Origin: Pelagibius sp037652055
GTDB taxonomy: Bacteria; Pseudomonadota; Alphaproteobacteria; Kiloniellales; Kiloniellaceae
DNA: 64,000 bases
Assembly: GCF_037652055.1 (NCBI RefSeq)
Contig: NZ_JBBKAH010000002.1
Coordinates: forward strand, 1,426,001-1,490,000
Reading direction: 5' to 3'
The notes under the pieces were generated by a model. It was not told the DNA's origin, made no database searches, and saw only the letters and a list, made by a program, of their open reading frames with translations. Below are positions 41,868 to 50,024 of the stretch, piece by piece. Within the stretch, counting starts at the first letter, position 1; each line of letters starts with the position of its first letter. Both the position numbers and the translations under genes were made by a program.

Positions 41868-42851
41868 TCAGGGCGGCGTCAGCAGCTCAAACTGCACGAT
41901 GAGGGTGCGCTGCAGCGGGCTGAAGTTGTCGTCTGAGACGAGGGTGAGGCGGACGGAACCGTCGTCGAGGCGATGCACTGCCACGCCTTCGAAGTTGTCG
42001 AGGCTGAGTGGCGGGCGCAGCTCGGCGATTTCGCTGCCGGTCAGCTGGGCGCCCGGCCGGATCGCCGCCAGGGGAATGCGGCTGAGCCGTGCGCCGAGAC
42101 CGCCCAGCAGGGTGAAGCGGCGCTCCAGCAGCAGCACGTCGCCGTTGGGCAGCTGCGCCGCGCCGGTAGGGACGAAGAGCCCCTTGGGCCGCAGCGCTAG
42201 GGTGTGCCATCTGCCGTCGGCCTCGCGCAGGTAGATGGCATAGCTGTCCCCCATCTTCTGCCCTTCCGTGAAGGCCAGCAGGCGATTTCCGGCCAGCGCC
42301 ACCAGCGCCTCGAGCCCGGCGTTGGCGCGGGCCCCGGCGAGGTCGGCGGGCGCCGGGACTGCCTTGGGTACGCTGGCCAGGCCGCCCTTCCCATACTGCA
42401 GGAGGCGGTGGTTGCGCTCGAAGGCGACCATCAAGCTGCCATCGTCGAGGCGGACGAGCGCCTCGGCATCCTGCTCGCGCTTGCCTTCGAGCAGCAGGCC
42501 CTGGGCATTGCGCAGGGTGCCGCTCGCGCCGCCGGTGATGCCGGCGAGCTTGCCGGCGCTGTCGTAGGTGAGACGCGCCGTCACCCAGCGGCCCGCGTCG
42601 CTGATCGCCGTGAAGGCGCTGCCGTCCGGCGCCAACACCAGATCGGAAAGGCCGCCGAAACGCGGATCGTCGGAAGTGATCTCCAGGCCGCCGCGCCACC
42701 GGAGCCCGCCGATGGTCTCCTGCGTCTTGTCTTCGGGATTGAAGGGCAGCGGCGACGCGCTCAGGGCGAGCGGGCTCTGCGCCAGGGCGCTGCCGGCCCC
42801 GGCCAGCGGAACCAGCAGGCCCAGCAAAATAGCGGCGAGAAGCAGTCGCAA
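41868..42851 (-). CDS. Esterase-like phytase-family (PF13449-type) exported protein
   Basis: 327 residues with a signal peptide (LLLAAILLGLLVPLAGAGSALAQS). The mature part is a beta-propeller-like repeat of strands: GGLSDLVLAPDGSAFTAISDAGRW, DAEALVRLDDGSLMVAFERNHRLLQY, NAGLEALVALAGNRLLAFTEG, LDNFEGVAVHRLDDGSVRLTLVSDDNF. This is the 'esterase-like activity of phytase' family; the true substrate is not known. It lies eight bases downstream of cobT and is probably in its operon. It converges on the MCE operon, 22 bases apart. Confidence 0.85.
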   Translation of the reverse strand: MRLLLAAILLGLLVPLAGAGSALAQSPLALSASPLPFNPEDKTQETIGGLRWRGGLEITSDDPRFGGLSDLVLAPDGSAFTAISDAGRWVTARLTYDSAGKLAGITGGASGTLRNAQGLLLEGKREQDAEALVRLDDGSLMVAFERNHRLLQYGKGGLASVPKAVPAPADLAGARANAGLEALVALAGNRLLAFTEGQKMGDSYAIYLREADGRWHTLALRPKGLFVPTGAAQLPNGDVLLLERRFTLLGGLGARLSRIPLAAIRPGAQLTGSEIAELRPPLSLDNFEGVAVHRLDDGSVRLTLVSDDNFSPLQRTLIVQFELLTPP

Positions 42852-42858
42852 AAAGAGC

Positions 42859-44727
42859 TTAGTGCAATGCGGCGCGGCGCGAGGGGCGGCGCGTCGGCCC
42901 GGCGGCGCTTTCCTCGTCGAACAGCTCGGCGAGCTTCTCCATCACCGTGCCGCCCAGCTGCTCGGCGTCGACGATGGTCACGGCGCGGCGATAGTAGCGC
43001 GTCACGTCGTGGCCGATGCCGATGGCCAGCAGTTCCACCGGCGAGCGGGTCTCGATGTACTCGATGACTTCGCGCAGGTGGCGTTCCAGGTAGTTTCCCG
43101 GGTTTACCGAGAGGGTGGAGTCGTCGACCGGGGCGCCGTCGGAGACCACCATCAGGATGCGGCGCTGTTCGGTGCGCCCGATCAGGCGATTGTGCGCCCA
43201 CAGCAGCGCCTCGCCGTCGATGTTCTCCTTGAGGATGCCCTCGCGCAACATCAGGCCCAGGTTCTTGCGGGCGCGGCGCCAGGGCGCATCGGCGGACTTG
43301 TAGACGATGTGGCGCAGGTCGTTGAGGCGCCCGGGGTTGGGTGGCTTGCCGGCGCTGATCCAGCGCTCGCGCGACTGTCCGCCCTTCCACATGCGCGTGG
43401 TGAAGCCCAGGATCTCGACCTTCACGCCGCAGCGTTCGAGGGTGCGGGCCAGAATGTCGGCACTCATCGCGGCGACGGTGATCGGCCGTCCGCGCATGGA
43501 GCCGGAGTTGTCGATCAGCAGGCTGACCACGGTGTCGCGGAATTCGGTCTCGCGTTCCTGCTTGAAGGTCAGCGAGTGCATCGGGTTCGCGATGATCCGG
43601 GCGAGGCGCGCGGTATCCAGCATACCCTCTTCCAGGTTGAAGTCCCAGGCACGGGTCTGCATGGCCAGGAGGCGGCGCTGCAGCCGGTTGGCGAGGCGCG
43701 CAATGACACCCTGCAGGTGCGCCAGTTGCTGGTCCAGCAGCTGGCGCAGGCGGGTCAGCTCGTCGGGGTCGCAGAGTTCCTCGGCGTTGATGGTTTCGTC
43801 GAAGTCGTTGGTGAAGGCGTGATAGGGGACACCGGACTGATTGTTGTGGCCGAACAGCTCAGGCAGCTGGCCGGGGCGGCCCGGGTCATCCTCGCCTTCG
43901 CCTTCCATCATGTCGCTGTCGGCTTCGGCGCTCTGCGGCTCGGCGTCGGCGGCATCGTCGCCCTCGCTGTCCTCGCCTTCCATGGTGGTCGGCGTCTCGG
44001 CGCTTTCGTCACCGTCGGTCTGGGTGCCGGTGTTGTCCTGGTCGGCCTCGTCCTTCTGCTGCTCCTGGTCGTCGTCCTGCTCCAGCTCGTCTTCCAGGCC
44101 GATGTCGATGTCCAGGTGCTGCAGCATGTCGCGCACCTTCTCGGCGAAGGTCTCCTGGTCGCCGGCGCGGCGGCCCAGCTCCCTCAGGTCCTGCATCACG
44201 TCGGCGCCCAGCATGGGGCGCCACAGGTCGACGGCGGCGCGGGTGCTGGGCGGCAGCGGCGTGCCGGTCATCGCCTCGCGCGCCATCAGGCGCAGCGCCT
44301 CTGAGAGCGGCACGTCATCGCGGCTCTGCGCGCGGGAGAGGCCGCGCACGCGATATTGCTCCTCCAGCGCGGCATCCAGGTTCTGTGCCACGCCGCACAT
44401 GCGCCGCATGCCTAGGGCCTCACAGCGCGCCTGCTCGATGGCATCGAAGATCTCGCGCGCTTCCTGCGCGCGGGGCCGCGTGTGGGCATGCAGGCCGCCG
44501 TCGTGGTGGCGCAGGCGCAGCGCCGCAGAGTCGGCCTCGCCGCGCACCAGGGCGGCGTCCTCGGCGGGCAGCGAGCGGGCCGGCAGCGTGACCTTCACTT
44601 CCTTGCCGACCAGTCCCTGGCCGCGCGGTGCGTAGGTCACGTTGATGTCGTCGCGCTCGGCGATGGCGCGCACCGTGGCGGCGGTAGTGCGCCTGAAGAC
44701 GTCGAGCGGATTTTCCGGCTGGCTCAT
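42859..44727 (-). CDS. cobT: Cobaltochelatase subunit CobT
   Basis: 622 residues. The N-terminal part (1-215) is the CobT domain, followed by a very acidic linker (about 216-290, e.g. DELEQDDDQEQQKDEADQD), then a C-terminal VWA domain (about 395-600) with the MIDAS motif LLIDNSGSMRG. With CobS and CobN it inserts cobalt into hydrogenobyrinic diamide in the aerobic B12 pathway. CobN is not in the window. CobT and CobS form ring-shaped AAA+/VWA assemblies. It is 25 bases downstream of cobS. Confidence 0.95.
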   Translation of the reverse strand: MSQPENPLDVFRRTTAATVRAIAERDDINVTYAPRGQGLVGKEVKVTLPARSLPAEDAALVRGEADSAALRLRHHDGGLHAHTRPRAQEAREIFDAIEQARCEALGMRRMCGVAQNLDAALEEQYRVRGLSRAQSRDDVPLSEALRLMAREAMTGTPLPPSTRAAVDLWRPMLGADVMQDLRELGRRAGDQETFAEKVRDMLQHLDIDIGLEDELEQDDDQEQQKDEADQDNTGTQTDGDESAETPTTMEGEDSEGDDAADAEPQSAEADSDMMEGEGEDDPGRPGQLPELFGHNNQSGVPYHAFTNDFDETINAEELCDPDELTRLRQLLDQQLAHLQGVIARLANRLQRRLLAMQTRAWDFNLEEGMLDTARLARIIANPMHSLTFKQERETEFRDTVVSLLIDNSGSMRGRPITVAAMSADILARTLERCGVKVEILGFTTRMWKGGQSRERWISAGKPPNPGRLNDLRHIVYKSADAPWRRARKNLGLMLREGILKENIDGEALLWAHNRLIGRTEQRRILMVVSDGAPVDDSTLSVNPGNYLERHLREVIEYIETRSPVELLAIGIGHDVTRYYRRAVTIVDAEQLGGTVMEKLAELFDEESAAGPTRRPSRRAALH

Positions 44728-44752
44728 CGCTGGGGTGTCTCGGGTTTTCCGC

Positions 44753-45757
44753 TCAGGTCAGGTGCGCCTTGACCCCGGACTCCGGCAGGTCGGTACCAAA
44801 GCAGCGCTGATAGTACTCCGCCACGATCGGCCGTTCGATCTCGTCGCACTTGTTGAGGAAGGTGACGCGGAAGGCAAAACCGACGTCGGCGAAGATGCGC
44901 GCGTTCTCGGCCCAGGTGATCACCGTGCGCGGGCTCATCACCGTCGAGATGTCGCCGTTGATGAAGCCGCTGCGGGTCAGATCGGCCAAGGCAACCATGG
45001 CGGAGACTTTCTCGCGGCCCTCGGCGGTGTCGTAGTCCGGCGACTTGGCGAGGATGATCTCCACCTCTTCGTCGTGCGGCAGGTAGTTCAGCGTGGCGAC
45101 GATGTTCCAGCGGTCCATCTGTGCCTGGTTGATCTGCTGGGTGCCGTGATAGAGGCCTGTGGTATCGCCCAGGCCGATGGTGTTGGTCGTCGCGAACAGC
45201 CGAAAAGCCGGGTGCGGGCGGATGACGCGGTTCTGGTCCAGCAGCGTCAGCTTGCCCTCGACCTCCAGCACCCGCTGGATGACGAACATCACGTCCGGCC
45301 GGCCGGCGTCGTACTCGTCGAACACCAGGGCGGTCGGGCGCTGCAGCGCCCAGGGCAGCAGCCCCTCGCGGAACTCGGTTATCTGCTTGCCGTCCTTCAG
45401 GACGATGGCGTCCTTGCCGATCAGGTCGATGCGGCTGATATGGCTGTCCAGGTTGACGCGGATGCACGGCCAGTTGAGGCGCGCCGAGACCTGCTCGATG
45501 TGAGTCGACTTGCCGGTGCCGTGGTAGCCCTGGATCATGACCCGGCGGTTATGCGCAAACCCGGCCAGGATCGCGAGGGTGGTGTCGCGGTCGAAGCGGT
45601 AGGTCTCGTCGACCTGCGGCACATAGTCGTTGGCCTGGCTGAAGGCCGGCACCTGCATGTCGCAGTCGATGCCGAAGGTCTGGCGCACCGAGACTTCGAT
45701 GTCGGGACCGCTCGTCGGCATCTCGCCGGCACTCATCGTGGGGTCTGCTGAAGCCAT
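44753..45757 (-). CDS. cobS: Cobaltochelatase subunit CobS
   Basis: 334 residues. AAA+ ATPase: Walker A MIQGYHGTGKSTH near residue 80, Walker B LVFDEYDAG near 145, sensor LFATTNT near 190 and the MDRW segment near 215. It drives cobalt insertion with CobT. Two in-frame starts exist, 45757 and 45736, neither with a clear ribosome binding site; the longer is given. A J-domain gene lies 59 bases upstream on the same strand. Confidence 0.95.
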   Translation of the reverse strand: MASADPTMSAGEMPTSGPDIEVSVRQTFGIDCDMQVPAFSQANDYVPQVDETYRFDRDTTLAILAGFAHNRRVMIQGYHGTGKSTHIEQVSARLNWPCIRVNLDSHISRIDLIGKDAIVLKDGKQITEFREGLLPWALQRPTALVFDEYDAGRPDVMFVIQRVLEVEGKLTLLDQNRVIRPHPAFRLFATTNTIGLGDTTGLYHGTQQINQAQMDRWNIVATLNYLPHDEEVEIILAKSPDYDTAEGREKVSAMVALADLTRSGFINGDISTVMSPRTVITWAENARIFADVGFAFRVTFLNKCDEIERPIVAEYYQRCFGTDLPESGVKAHLT

Positions 45758-45816
45758 GGGGTAGGAATTCCGTCGTTTAGGTGTAAAGCCTTAGCCGGCA
45801 ACGAACCTGTTGAACA

Positions 45817-46422
45817 TCACTCGAAGGCCGCCTTCAAGTCCGAATACGCCAGATTGATGATTTTCAGCCGCTCCTCGGCGTGGCCGTCGCCGCCGGTGAC
45901 GTCCGGGTGCAGCGCCTTGACCAGCGACTTATAGCGCGCCTTCACCTCGGCCAGGGTCGCGTTGGGCGCCAGCTCCAGGGTGCGCAGCGCCTTGGCCTGG
46001 CGTGAATGGGGCGGAAAGCGGCCCTTGCTGGCGGCCCTGGCCGGCTCCGGGCCTTCTGCGCCGAAGAAGTCGAAGGGATCGCGAAAAGGTCTGCCGTAGG
46101 GACCACTGCGGTCTTTGTTCGCCTTCCCTCCATTCAGCGGCCAGGTCGGGCGCTGCCAGACGGCGTCGCGGCGGCGGATCTGCTCGATGGCGTCCTCGTC
46201 CAGGTCCTTGAAGTAGTCCCAGGCCAGGTTGTACTCGCGCACGTGCTCCAGGCAGAACCAGAAGTAGCTGTTGAGCGCCTCGCGGTTGCGCGGCGCCCGG
46301 TGCACGCCCTCGGCCGCGCAGCCCGGCCGATCGCAGGGACGCGGCGCCGCACTCCCGCCGGCGGCCTTGAAGGGGCCCGCGTCGAAGGGGTTGCTTGCGC
46401 GATCTCGGGGGGAGCCAGACAT
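45817..46422 (-). CDS. J-domain (DnaJ-like) protein
   Basis: 201 residues. The J-domain is at the C-terminus (about 140-201): RTLELAPNATLAEVKARYKSLVKALHPDVTGGDGHAEERLKIINLAYSDLK, with the HPD motif that stimulates DnaK. The N-terminal part contains two cysteines in CDRPGC and one further on (FCLEHV), a possible metal site. The start MSGSPRD (46422) has GGGGGAG before it. This gene regularly precedes cobS in alphaproteobacteria; whether it assists chelatase folding is not known. Confidence 0.87.
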   Translation of the reverse strand: MSGSPRDRASNPFDAGPFKAAGGSAAPRPCDRPGCAAEGVHRAPRNREALNSYFWFCLEHVREYNLAWDYFKDLDEDAIEQIRRRDAVWQRPTWPLNGGKANKDRSGPYGRPFRDPFDFFGAEGPEPARAASKGRFPPHSRQAKALRTLELAPNATLAEVKARYKSLVKALHPDVTGGDGHAEERLKIINLAYSDLKAAFE

Positions 46423-46497
46423 CCGCCGATTATGTGGGATGCAGCGCCGCATAGGCAAGGGAGCCGGCGCGCTGCCTCGTTGAATTTCCGCCGCTTT

Positions 46498-47499
46498 TCA
46501 GCGGTTTTCCGCAGACTGGTCGTTGCTCGGGGCGGGCCGGCTCCCCGGCCGCTCGCCGGAGGAAGGCCGGGCGGCGGCCGTTGCCGGACCCTTGCGCAGG
46601 TCGCTGAGGTTCACCAGCACGGTGCCGCCCAGGATCAGCACCAGCCCGGCGACAAGCGTGGTCGTCAGCGGCTCGCCGAGGAAGAGGGCGGAGGCGGCGA
46701 CGCCGGTCACCGGCACCGCCAGCAGGCTCAGCGAGGTGGTGACCGCCGGCAGGGCGCGGGTAACGCTGACCACCGCCCAGAAGCAAAAGGCAGTGGCCAG
46801 CGGGCCGTTGTAGGCGAGGATCGCCAGGGTGCCGCCGTTCCACTGTATCTGCGACCAGTCCTCGGTAAGCCAGGACACCAGCGCCAGCGGCGGCACCGCC
46901 ACCAGCATCTGCCAGGGGGCGAGCTGCAACGGCGAAGAGCCCCAGCGGTGGCGCCGCACGTGCAGGATGGCGATCGACCACGAAAAGGCGGCGAGCAGCA
47001 GCAGGCCGTTGCCGATCAGCACCGGGCGGTCGGACCAGTCGAAGCCGAACGGATTGAACAGCGCGGCGACCCCGCCCAGGCCGAGCGCCAGGCCGAGCGT
47101 CTTCAGCGGCGACAGCCGCTCGCCCAGCAGCAGCACGGCCGCCGGCGTTACCCACAGCGGCGTGGTGTAGGCCAGGATCGCCGAGCGGCTGGCCTCGACC
47201 TGCTGCAGGGCGATGTTCACCAGCCCCAGGAAAGCCGCCATCTGCAGCAGGCCGACGCTCAGCACCACCGCCAGGTCGCGGCGCTGCGGCAACTGCAGGC
47301 GGCCGAGGACGGCAAGGAAGGCGAAGAGGCTGAGCGCACCCAGCACCATGCGCGCGGCGCCGAACCATACCGGGGGCATGGCACCGACGCCCAGCTTCAT
47401 GACCGGCCAGTTGGCGCCCCACAGGATCACCACGCCGACCAGCAGCAGCCGGGCGACGGTAGGACTGATGGCGGCGGAAGCGCGGGCCTGGTTCGGCAT
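46498..47499 (-). CDS. DMT-family (EamA) transporter
   Basis: 333 residues with ten membrane segments in two EamA repeats: LLVGVVILWGANWPVMKLGVGAMPPVWFGAARM at the start, and ILAYTTPLWVTPAAVLLLGERLSP and LLAVPVTGVAASALFLGEP at the ends of the repeats. The C-terminal 30 residues are a charged, proline-rich tail. The start could be 47499 or 47517; the shorter has a distant AGGAA. Substrate is unknown. It is divergent from bolA. Confidence 0.85.
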   Translation of the reverse strand: MPNQARASAAISPTVARLLLVGVVILWGANWPVMKLGVGAMPPVWFGAARMVLGALSLFAFLAVLGRLQLPQRRDLAVVLSVGLLQMAAFLGLVNIALQQVEASRSAILAYTTPLWVTPAAVLLLGERLSPLKTLGLALGLGGVAALFNPFGFDWSDRPVLIGNGLLLLAAFSWSIAILHVRRHRWGSSPLQLAPWQMLVAVPPLALVSWLTEDWSQIQWNGGTLAILAYNGPLATAFCFWAVVSVTRALPAVTTSLSLLAVPVTGVAASALFLGEPLTTTLVAGLVLILGGTVLVNLSDLRKGPATAAARPSSGERPGSRPAPSNDQSAENR

Positions 47500-47637
47500 C
47501 GGGGCAAGGTTCCTCATCACGCGTTGACAGGCGGCGGCCGGCGACACACCTTCACCAATATCGTCAGGGCACGCCGGGCCGGAACTGCGTGGCCCCGGCG
47601 TTGAGGCAGGAATGCGTGGCGATGAAGGAGCGGGACC

Positions 47638-47919
47638 TTGGCGGTTACACACACGATCGAACGGAAGTTGACCGAGGCGCTGGCGCCGCACCGCCTGAAG
47701 ATCGTCGATGAGTCGGAAAAGCACAAGGGCCATGCCGGCTACCGCGAGGGCGGCGAGACCCATTTCCGCGTCGAGGTGGTGTCCGATGCCTTTGCCGGGC
47801 AGAATCGCGTTGCCCGCCAGCGCCGGGTCTACGAGATCCTCGCCGCCGAACTGGCCGGCGGCATCCACGCCCTGCAGCTGAAGACCCTGACCCCGGCTGA
47901 GGACGCCAAGGCCGGCTAG
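47638..47919 (+). CDS. bolA: BolA family protein
   Basis: 93 residues from a TTG start with AAGGAG eight bases upstream. ERKLTEALAPHRLKIVDESEKHKGHAGYREGGETHFRVEVVSDAFAGQNRVARQRRVYEIL is the full BolA fold, with the conserved H-x-G-H region (KHKGHAG) and RHRxVYxxL-like helix. BolA proteins bind monothiol glutaredoxins and iron-sulfur clusters. Nearby ATGs at 47612 and 47622 belong to other frames. In relatives bolA also flanks the J-domain-cobS genes. Confidence 0.92.
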   Translation: MAVTHTIERKLTEALAPHRLKIVDESEKHKGHAGYREGGETHFRVEVVSDAFAGQNRVARQRRVYEILAAELAGGIHALQLKTLTPAEDAKAG

Positions 47920-48010
47920 TCGCCGGTCCGGTCAGCGCCCCGGGCTCCGGCGACCCGTTCTCCGGACCCGCCCGATACATCATGGTGGTGCCGACCTGCA
48001 GCGTTTCCCG

Positions 48011-48682
48011 ATGATCGAATTCCTCATCGCCATTGCGGTCTTTCTCGCCGCCCACATCCTGCCGGCGGCGACCGGTCTGCGCGCCGCGCTGATCGGCCGT
48101 CTCGGGCGCAGCCCTTACCTCGCGCTCTATTCTCTGGTGTCGCTGGCGACCATCGTCTGGGTCATCGTCGCCGCGCTGGCGGCGCCCTACAGCGAACTCT
48201 GGCCGCCCAGCCGCGGGGCCGCACTGGTGCCGATCGTCGCCATGCCGGCGGTCTGCATTCTCTTCGCCGCGGCGGCCTTGCAGCCTAATCCGCTCTCGGT
48301 CAGCTTTCGCGGCGGCCTGCCCGATGCGCGCAAGACCGGCCTTGCGTCGCTGCTGCGCCACCCGCTGCTCTGGGCCTTCTTCCTCTGGGCCGGCAGCCAT
48401 CTCGTCGCCAATGGCGATCTGGTGAGCGTCATCCTCTTCGGCAGTCTCGCCGTGTTCAGCCTCGCCGGCATGCAACGACTGGAGAGCCGCGCCCGGCAGC
48501 GGCTGTCCGCGGTCGACTATGCTGCTGCGACGGCTCTCTACGAAGGTGGGTTGGGTGTGCGGCTCAGGCGCATCAGTGTCCTCCGCATGTTGGTGGAGAT
48601 TGTCGCCGGCGTGTTGCTCTACGCTGCGTTATTGCACCTGCATGGGCCCGTCATCGGCGCGGATCCGCTTGCCTGGCTGTAG
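48011..48682 (+). CDS. NnrU-family membrane protein
   Basis: 223 residues with about six membrane segments. It begins IEFLIAIAVFLAAHILPAATGLRAALIGRLGRSPYLALYSLVSLATIVWVI and contains LRHPLLWAFFLWAGSHLVANGDLVSVILFG, the NnrU signature region. NnrU was named in denitrification clusters and is related to MFS-independent heme/steroid-reductase-like membrane proteins; its role here is unknown as no nir/nor genes are adjacent. ATG 48011 starts the family N-terminus. Confidence 0.85.
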   Translation: MIEFLIAIAVFLAAHILPAATGLRAALIGRLGRSPYLALYSLVSLATIVWVIVAALAAPYSELWPPSRGAALVPIVAMPAVCILFAAAALQPNPLSVSFRGGLPDARKTGLASLLRHPLLWAFFLWAGSHLVANGDLVSVILFGSLAVFSLAGMQRLESRARQRLSAVDYAAATALYEGGLGVRLRRISVLRMLVEIVAGVLLYAALLHLHGPVIGADPLAWL

Positions 48683-48685
48683 AGC

Positions 48686-49237
48686 TCAGTCCTTGCCGGT
48701 GTAGAAGTCGGGCCAGGAGCGCTTGACGATCGGACTGTCGGGAGCGAAGGCGTGGCAGGTGTTCAGCAGACCCGGACGCTCGCCGGGCTGGCGCTTGGCG
48801 GCCTTGGCGGCCCGCACCGGGTAGAGCGTCTGGAAGGCGACGGTAGCCATGGCGTTCAGCAGATCGACCAGGTGGGTGCAGCCTTCGACGCCGCCCAGGG
48901 TCTTGCGCACCTGCAGCGTCCAGCCGGATCTGATCTCGCTGCCGATCATGCGCTTGAAGTTCGGCGTGATGTCCGGGCAGAGGGTGAAGGGGCTGAAGTC
49001 GGTCACCGCCTCGATGTCGTGGACCTTGAAGTCCTCGTCGATGGTCAACCGGATCGACATGTCGTGCAGCGCCTCGCCCGGCGCGATTTCGCCGCGGTCG
49101 TGGTTGGCGAAGGGATAGGTCTTGGTGTCGACGATGCGCCCCTCGATGTCCCACAGGCCGTCGGCACGCTGGTAGCCTTGGAAATCGTAGGTCCTGTTGT
49201 GCAGGCAGTTTCGCTCGACAGGGGGCGACAGGGGCAT
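48686..49237 (-). CDS. DUF2889 domain protein
   Basis: 183 residues. RTYDFQGYQRADGLWDIEGRIVDTKTYPF, LHDMSIRLTIDEDFKVHDIEAVTDFSPFTLCPDI and GCTHLVDLLNAMATVAFQTLYP are the DUF2889 pattern. The family has no assigned function. It has no signal peptide. The start MPLSPPVERN (49237) gives the family beginning; the frame extends 35 codons further without support. It converges on the nnrU gene with three bases between. Confidence 0.85.
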   Translation of the reverse strand: MPLSPPVERNCLHNRTYDFQGYQRADGLWDIEGRIVDTKTYPFANHDRGEIAPGEALHDMSIRLTIDEDFKVHDIEAVTDFSPFTLCPDITPNFKRMIGSEIRSGWTLQVRKTLGGVEGCTHLVDLLNAMATVAFQTLYPVRAAKAAKRQPGERPGLLNTCHAFAPDSPIVKRSWPDFYTGKD

Positions 49238-49371
49238 GGCTGGGGTCCGCGCGGAGTTCGTCTCAGGGGTTCGTCGTCGGGAACCCGCGACTATAGAAGC
49301 CAGCCGCGCCGCGTCAACCGAGGCCCGGGACAGACGCGGCAAAGGCTTGGGAAGGACGGCGGAAAGGCCGC

Positions 49372-49818
49372 TCAGCCGGTGCCGTAGCCGGTGTCGAAGA
49401 TGAAGGCCTCGCGCTGCTGCAGGTCCTCCTCCAGCTCGCTCTTAGCAGCGGCGTAGAGGTCGCGCAGGGAGACGATGCCGACGACCCGGCCATCCTCGAC
49501 CACCGGCACGTGGCGGTAACCCGAGGTGCGCATGCGCTCCAGCGCCACGGTAGCCCAGTCGTCGGGCTCGACCGTGTCGGGGTCTGCGGTCATCACGTCC
49601 TTCAGCCGCGTGCTGTCCGGATCGAGGCCGCGCGCCACCACGCGGATCAACAGATCCCGCTCGGTGAAGATGCCCCTGAGGTGCCCGCTTTCGCCGATCA
49701 GCACGGCGCCGATGTGGCGCTCGGCCATGTTGCGGGCGGCATCGCGAACCGTCGTCGCGGCGGGCAGGAGCTCGATCTTTTGCTGGCTGACGATATCGGG
49801 CACAACTTTCCGGTGCAT
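49372..49818 (-). CDS. Two-CBS-domain protein
   Basis: 148 residues forming one CBS pair: TTVRDAARNMAERHIGAVLIGESGHLRGIFTERDLLIRVVARGLD (first) and PDTVEPDDWATVALERMRTSGYRHVPVVEDGRVVGIVSLRDLYAAAK (second). Such proteins bind adenosine ligands and regulate partner enzymes. GGGAGGAAAGC precedes the ATG at 49818; the same frame is open for another 1.3 kb upstream through the neighbouring gene, which is not coding. It has a probable promoter at 49927-49955. Confidence 0.9.
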   Translation of the reverse strand: MHRKVVPDIVSQQKIELLPAATTVRDAARNMAERHIGAVLIGESGHLRGIFTERDLLIRVVARGLDPDSTRLKDVMTADPDTVEPDDWATVALERMRTSGYRHVPVVEDGRVVGIVSLRDLYAAAKSELEEDLQQREAFIFDTGYGTG

Positions 49819-49926
49819 GCTTTCCTCCCGCTCGCAAAGGCCTTCCGGCGAGGAATTTCGCGGTGCGGCCCGAGGCGACGCGCTGTTTTTGCCGGCGGGA
49901 ACGCTGCCGGTCTCTTCTTGCGACCA

Positions 49927-49955
49927 ATTGTGCAGGGGTTCCGAATCCCGGTCAA
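49927..49955 (-). promoter_or_regulatory. Candidate sigma-70 promoter of the CBS protein gene
   Basis: On the minus strand TTGACC (49955-49950), a 17-base spacer and CACAAT (49932-49927). Five of six -35 and four of six -10 bases match. The leader would be about 100 bases. Confidence 0.5.
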
Positions 49956-50007
49956 GCGACACCGCGGGGGCAGATGCGACAACCCTCGCGGGTGCCAGAG
50001 GAGGCCT

Positions 50008-50022
50008 CCCGGACTGTCCGGG
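50008..50022 (-). terminator. Palindrome just after the CNNM gene stop
   Basis: CCCGGAC (50008-50014) and GTCCGGG (50016-50022) around one base, ending three bases before the stop codon of the upstream gene on the minus strand. No T-run, so termination is a guess. Confidence 0.35.
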
Positions 50023-50024
50023 GG

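Noticed and set aside
43980..44120. Tandem DNA repeat in cobT
   Set aside because: The repetitive look comes from the acidic linker typical of CobT, not from exact DNA repeats.
46006..47604. 532-codon plus-strand frame opposite the J-domain and DMT genes
   Set aside because: Gln/Arg/His-rich shadow translation; both minus-strand genes show family motifs.
47612..47624. ATG starts for bolA
   Set aside because: Both ATGs are in other frames; the TTG at 47638 has a well-placed AAGGAG.
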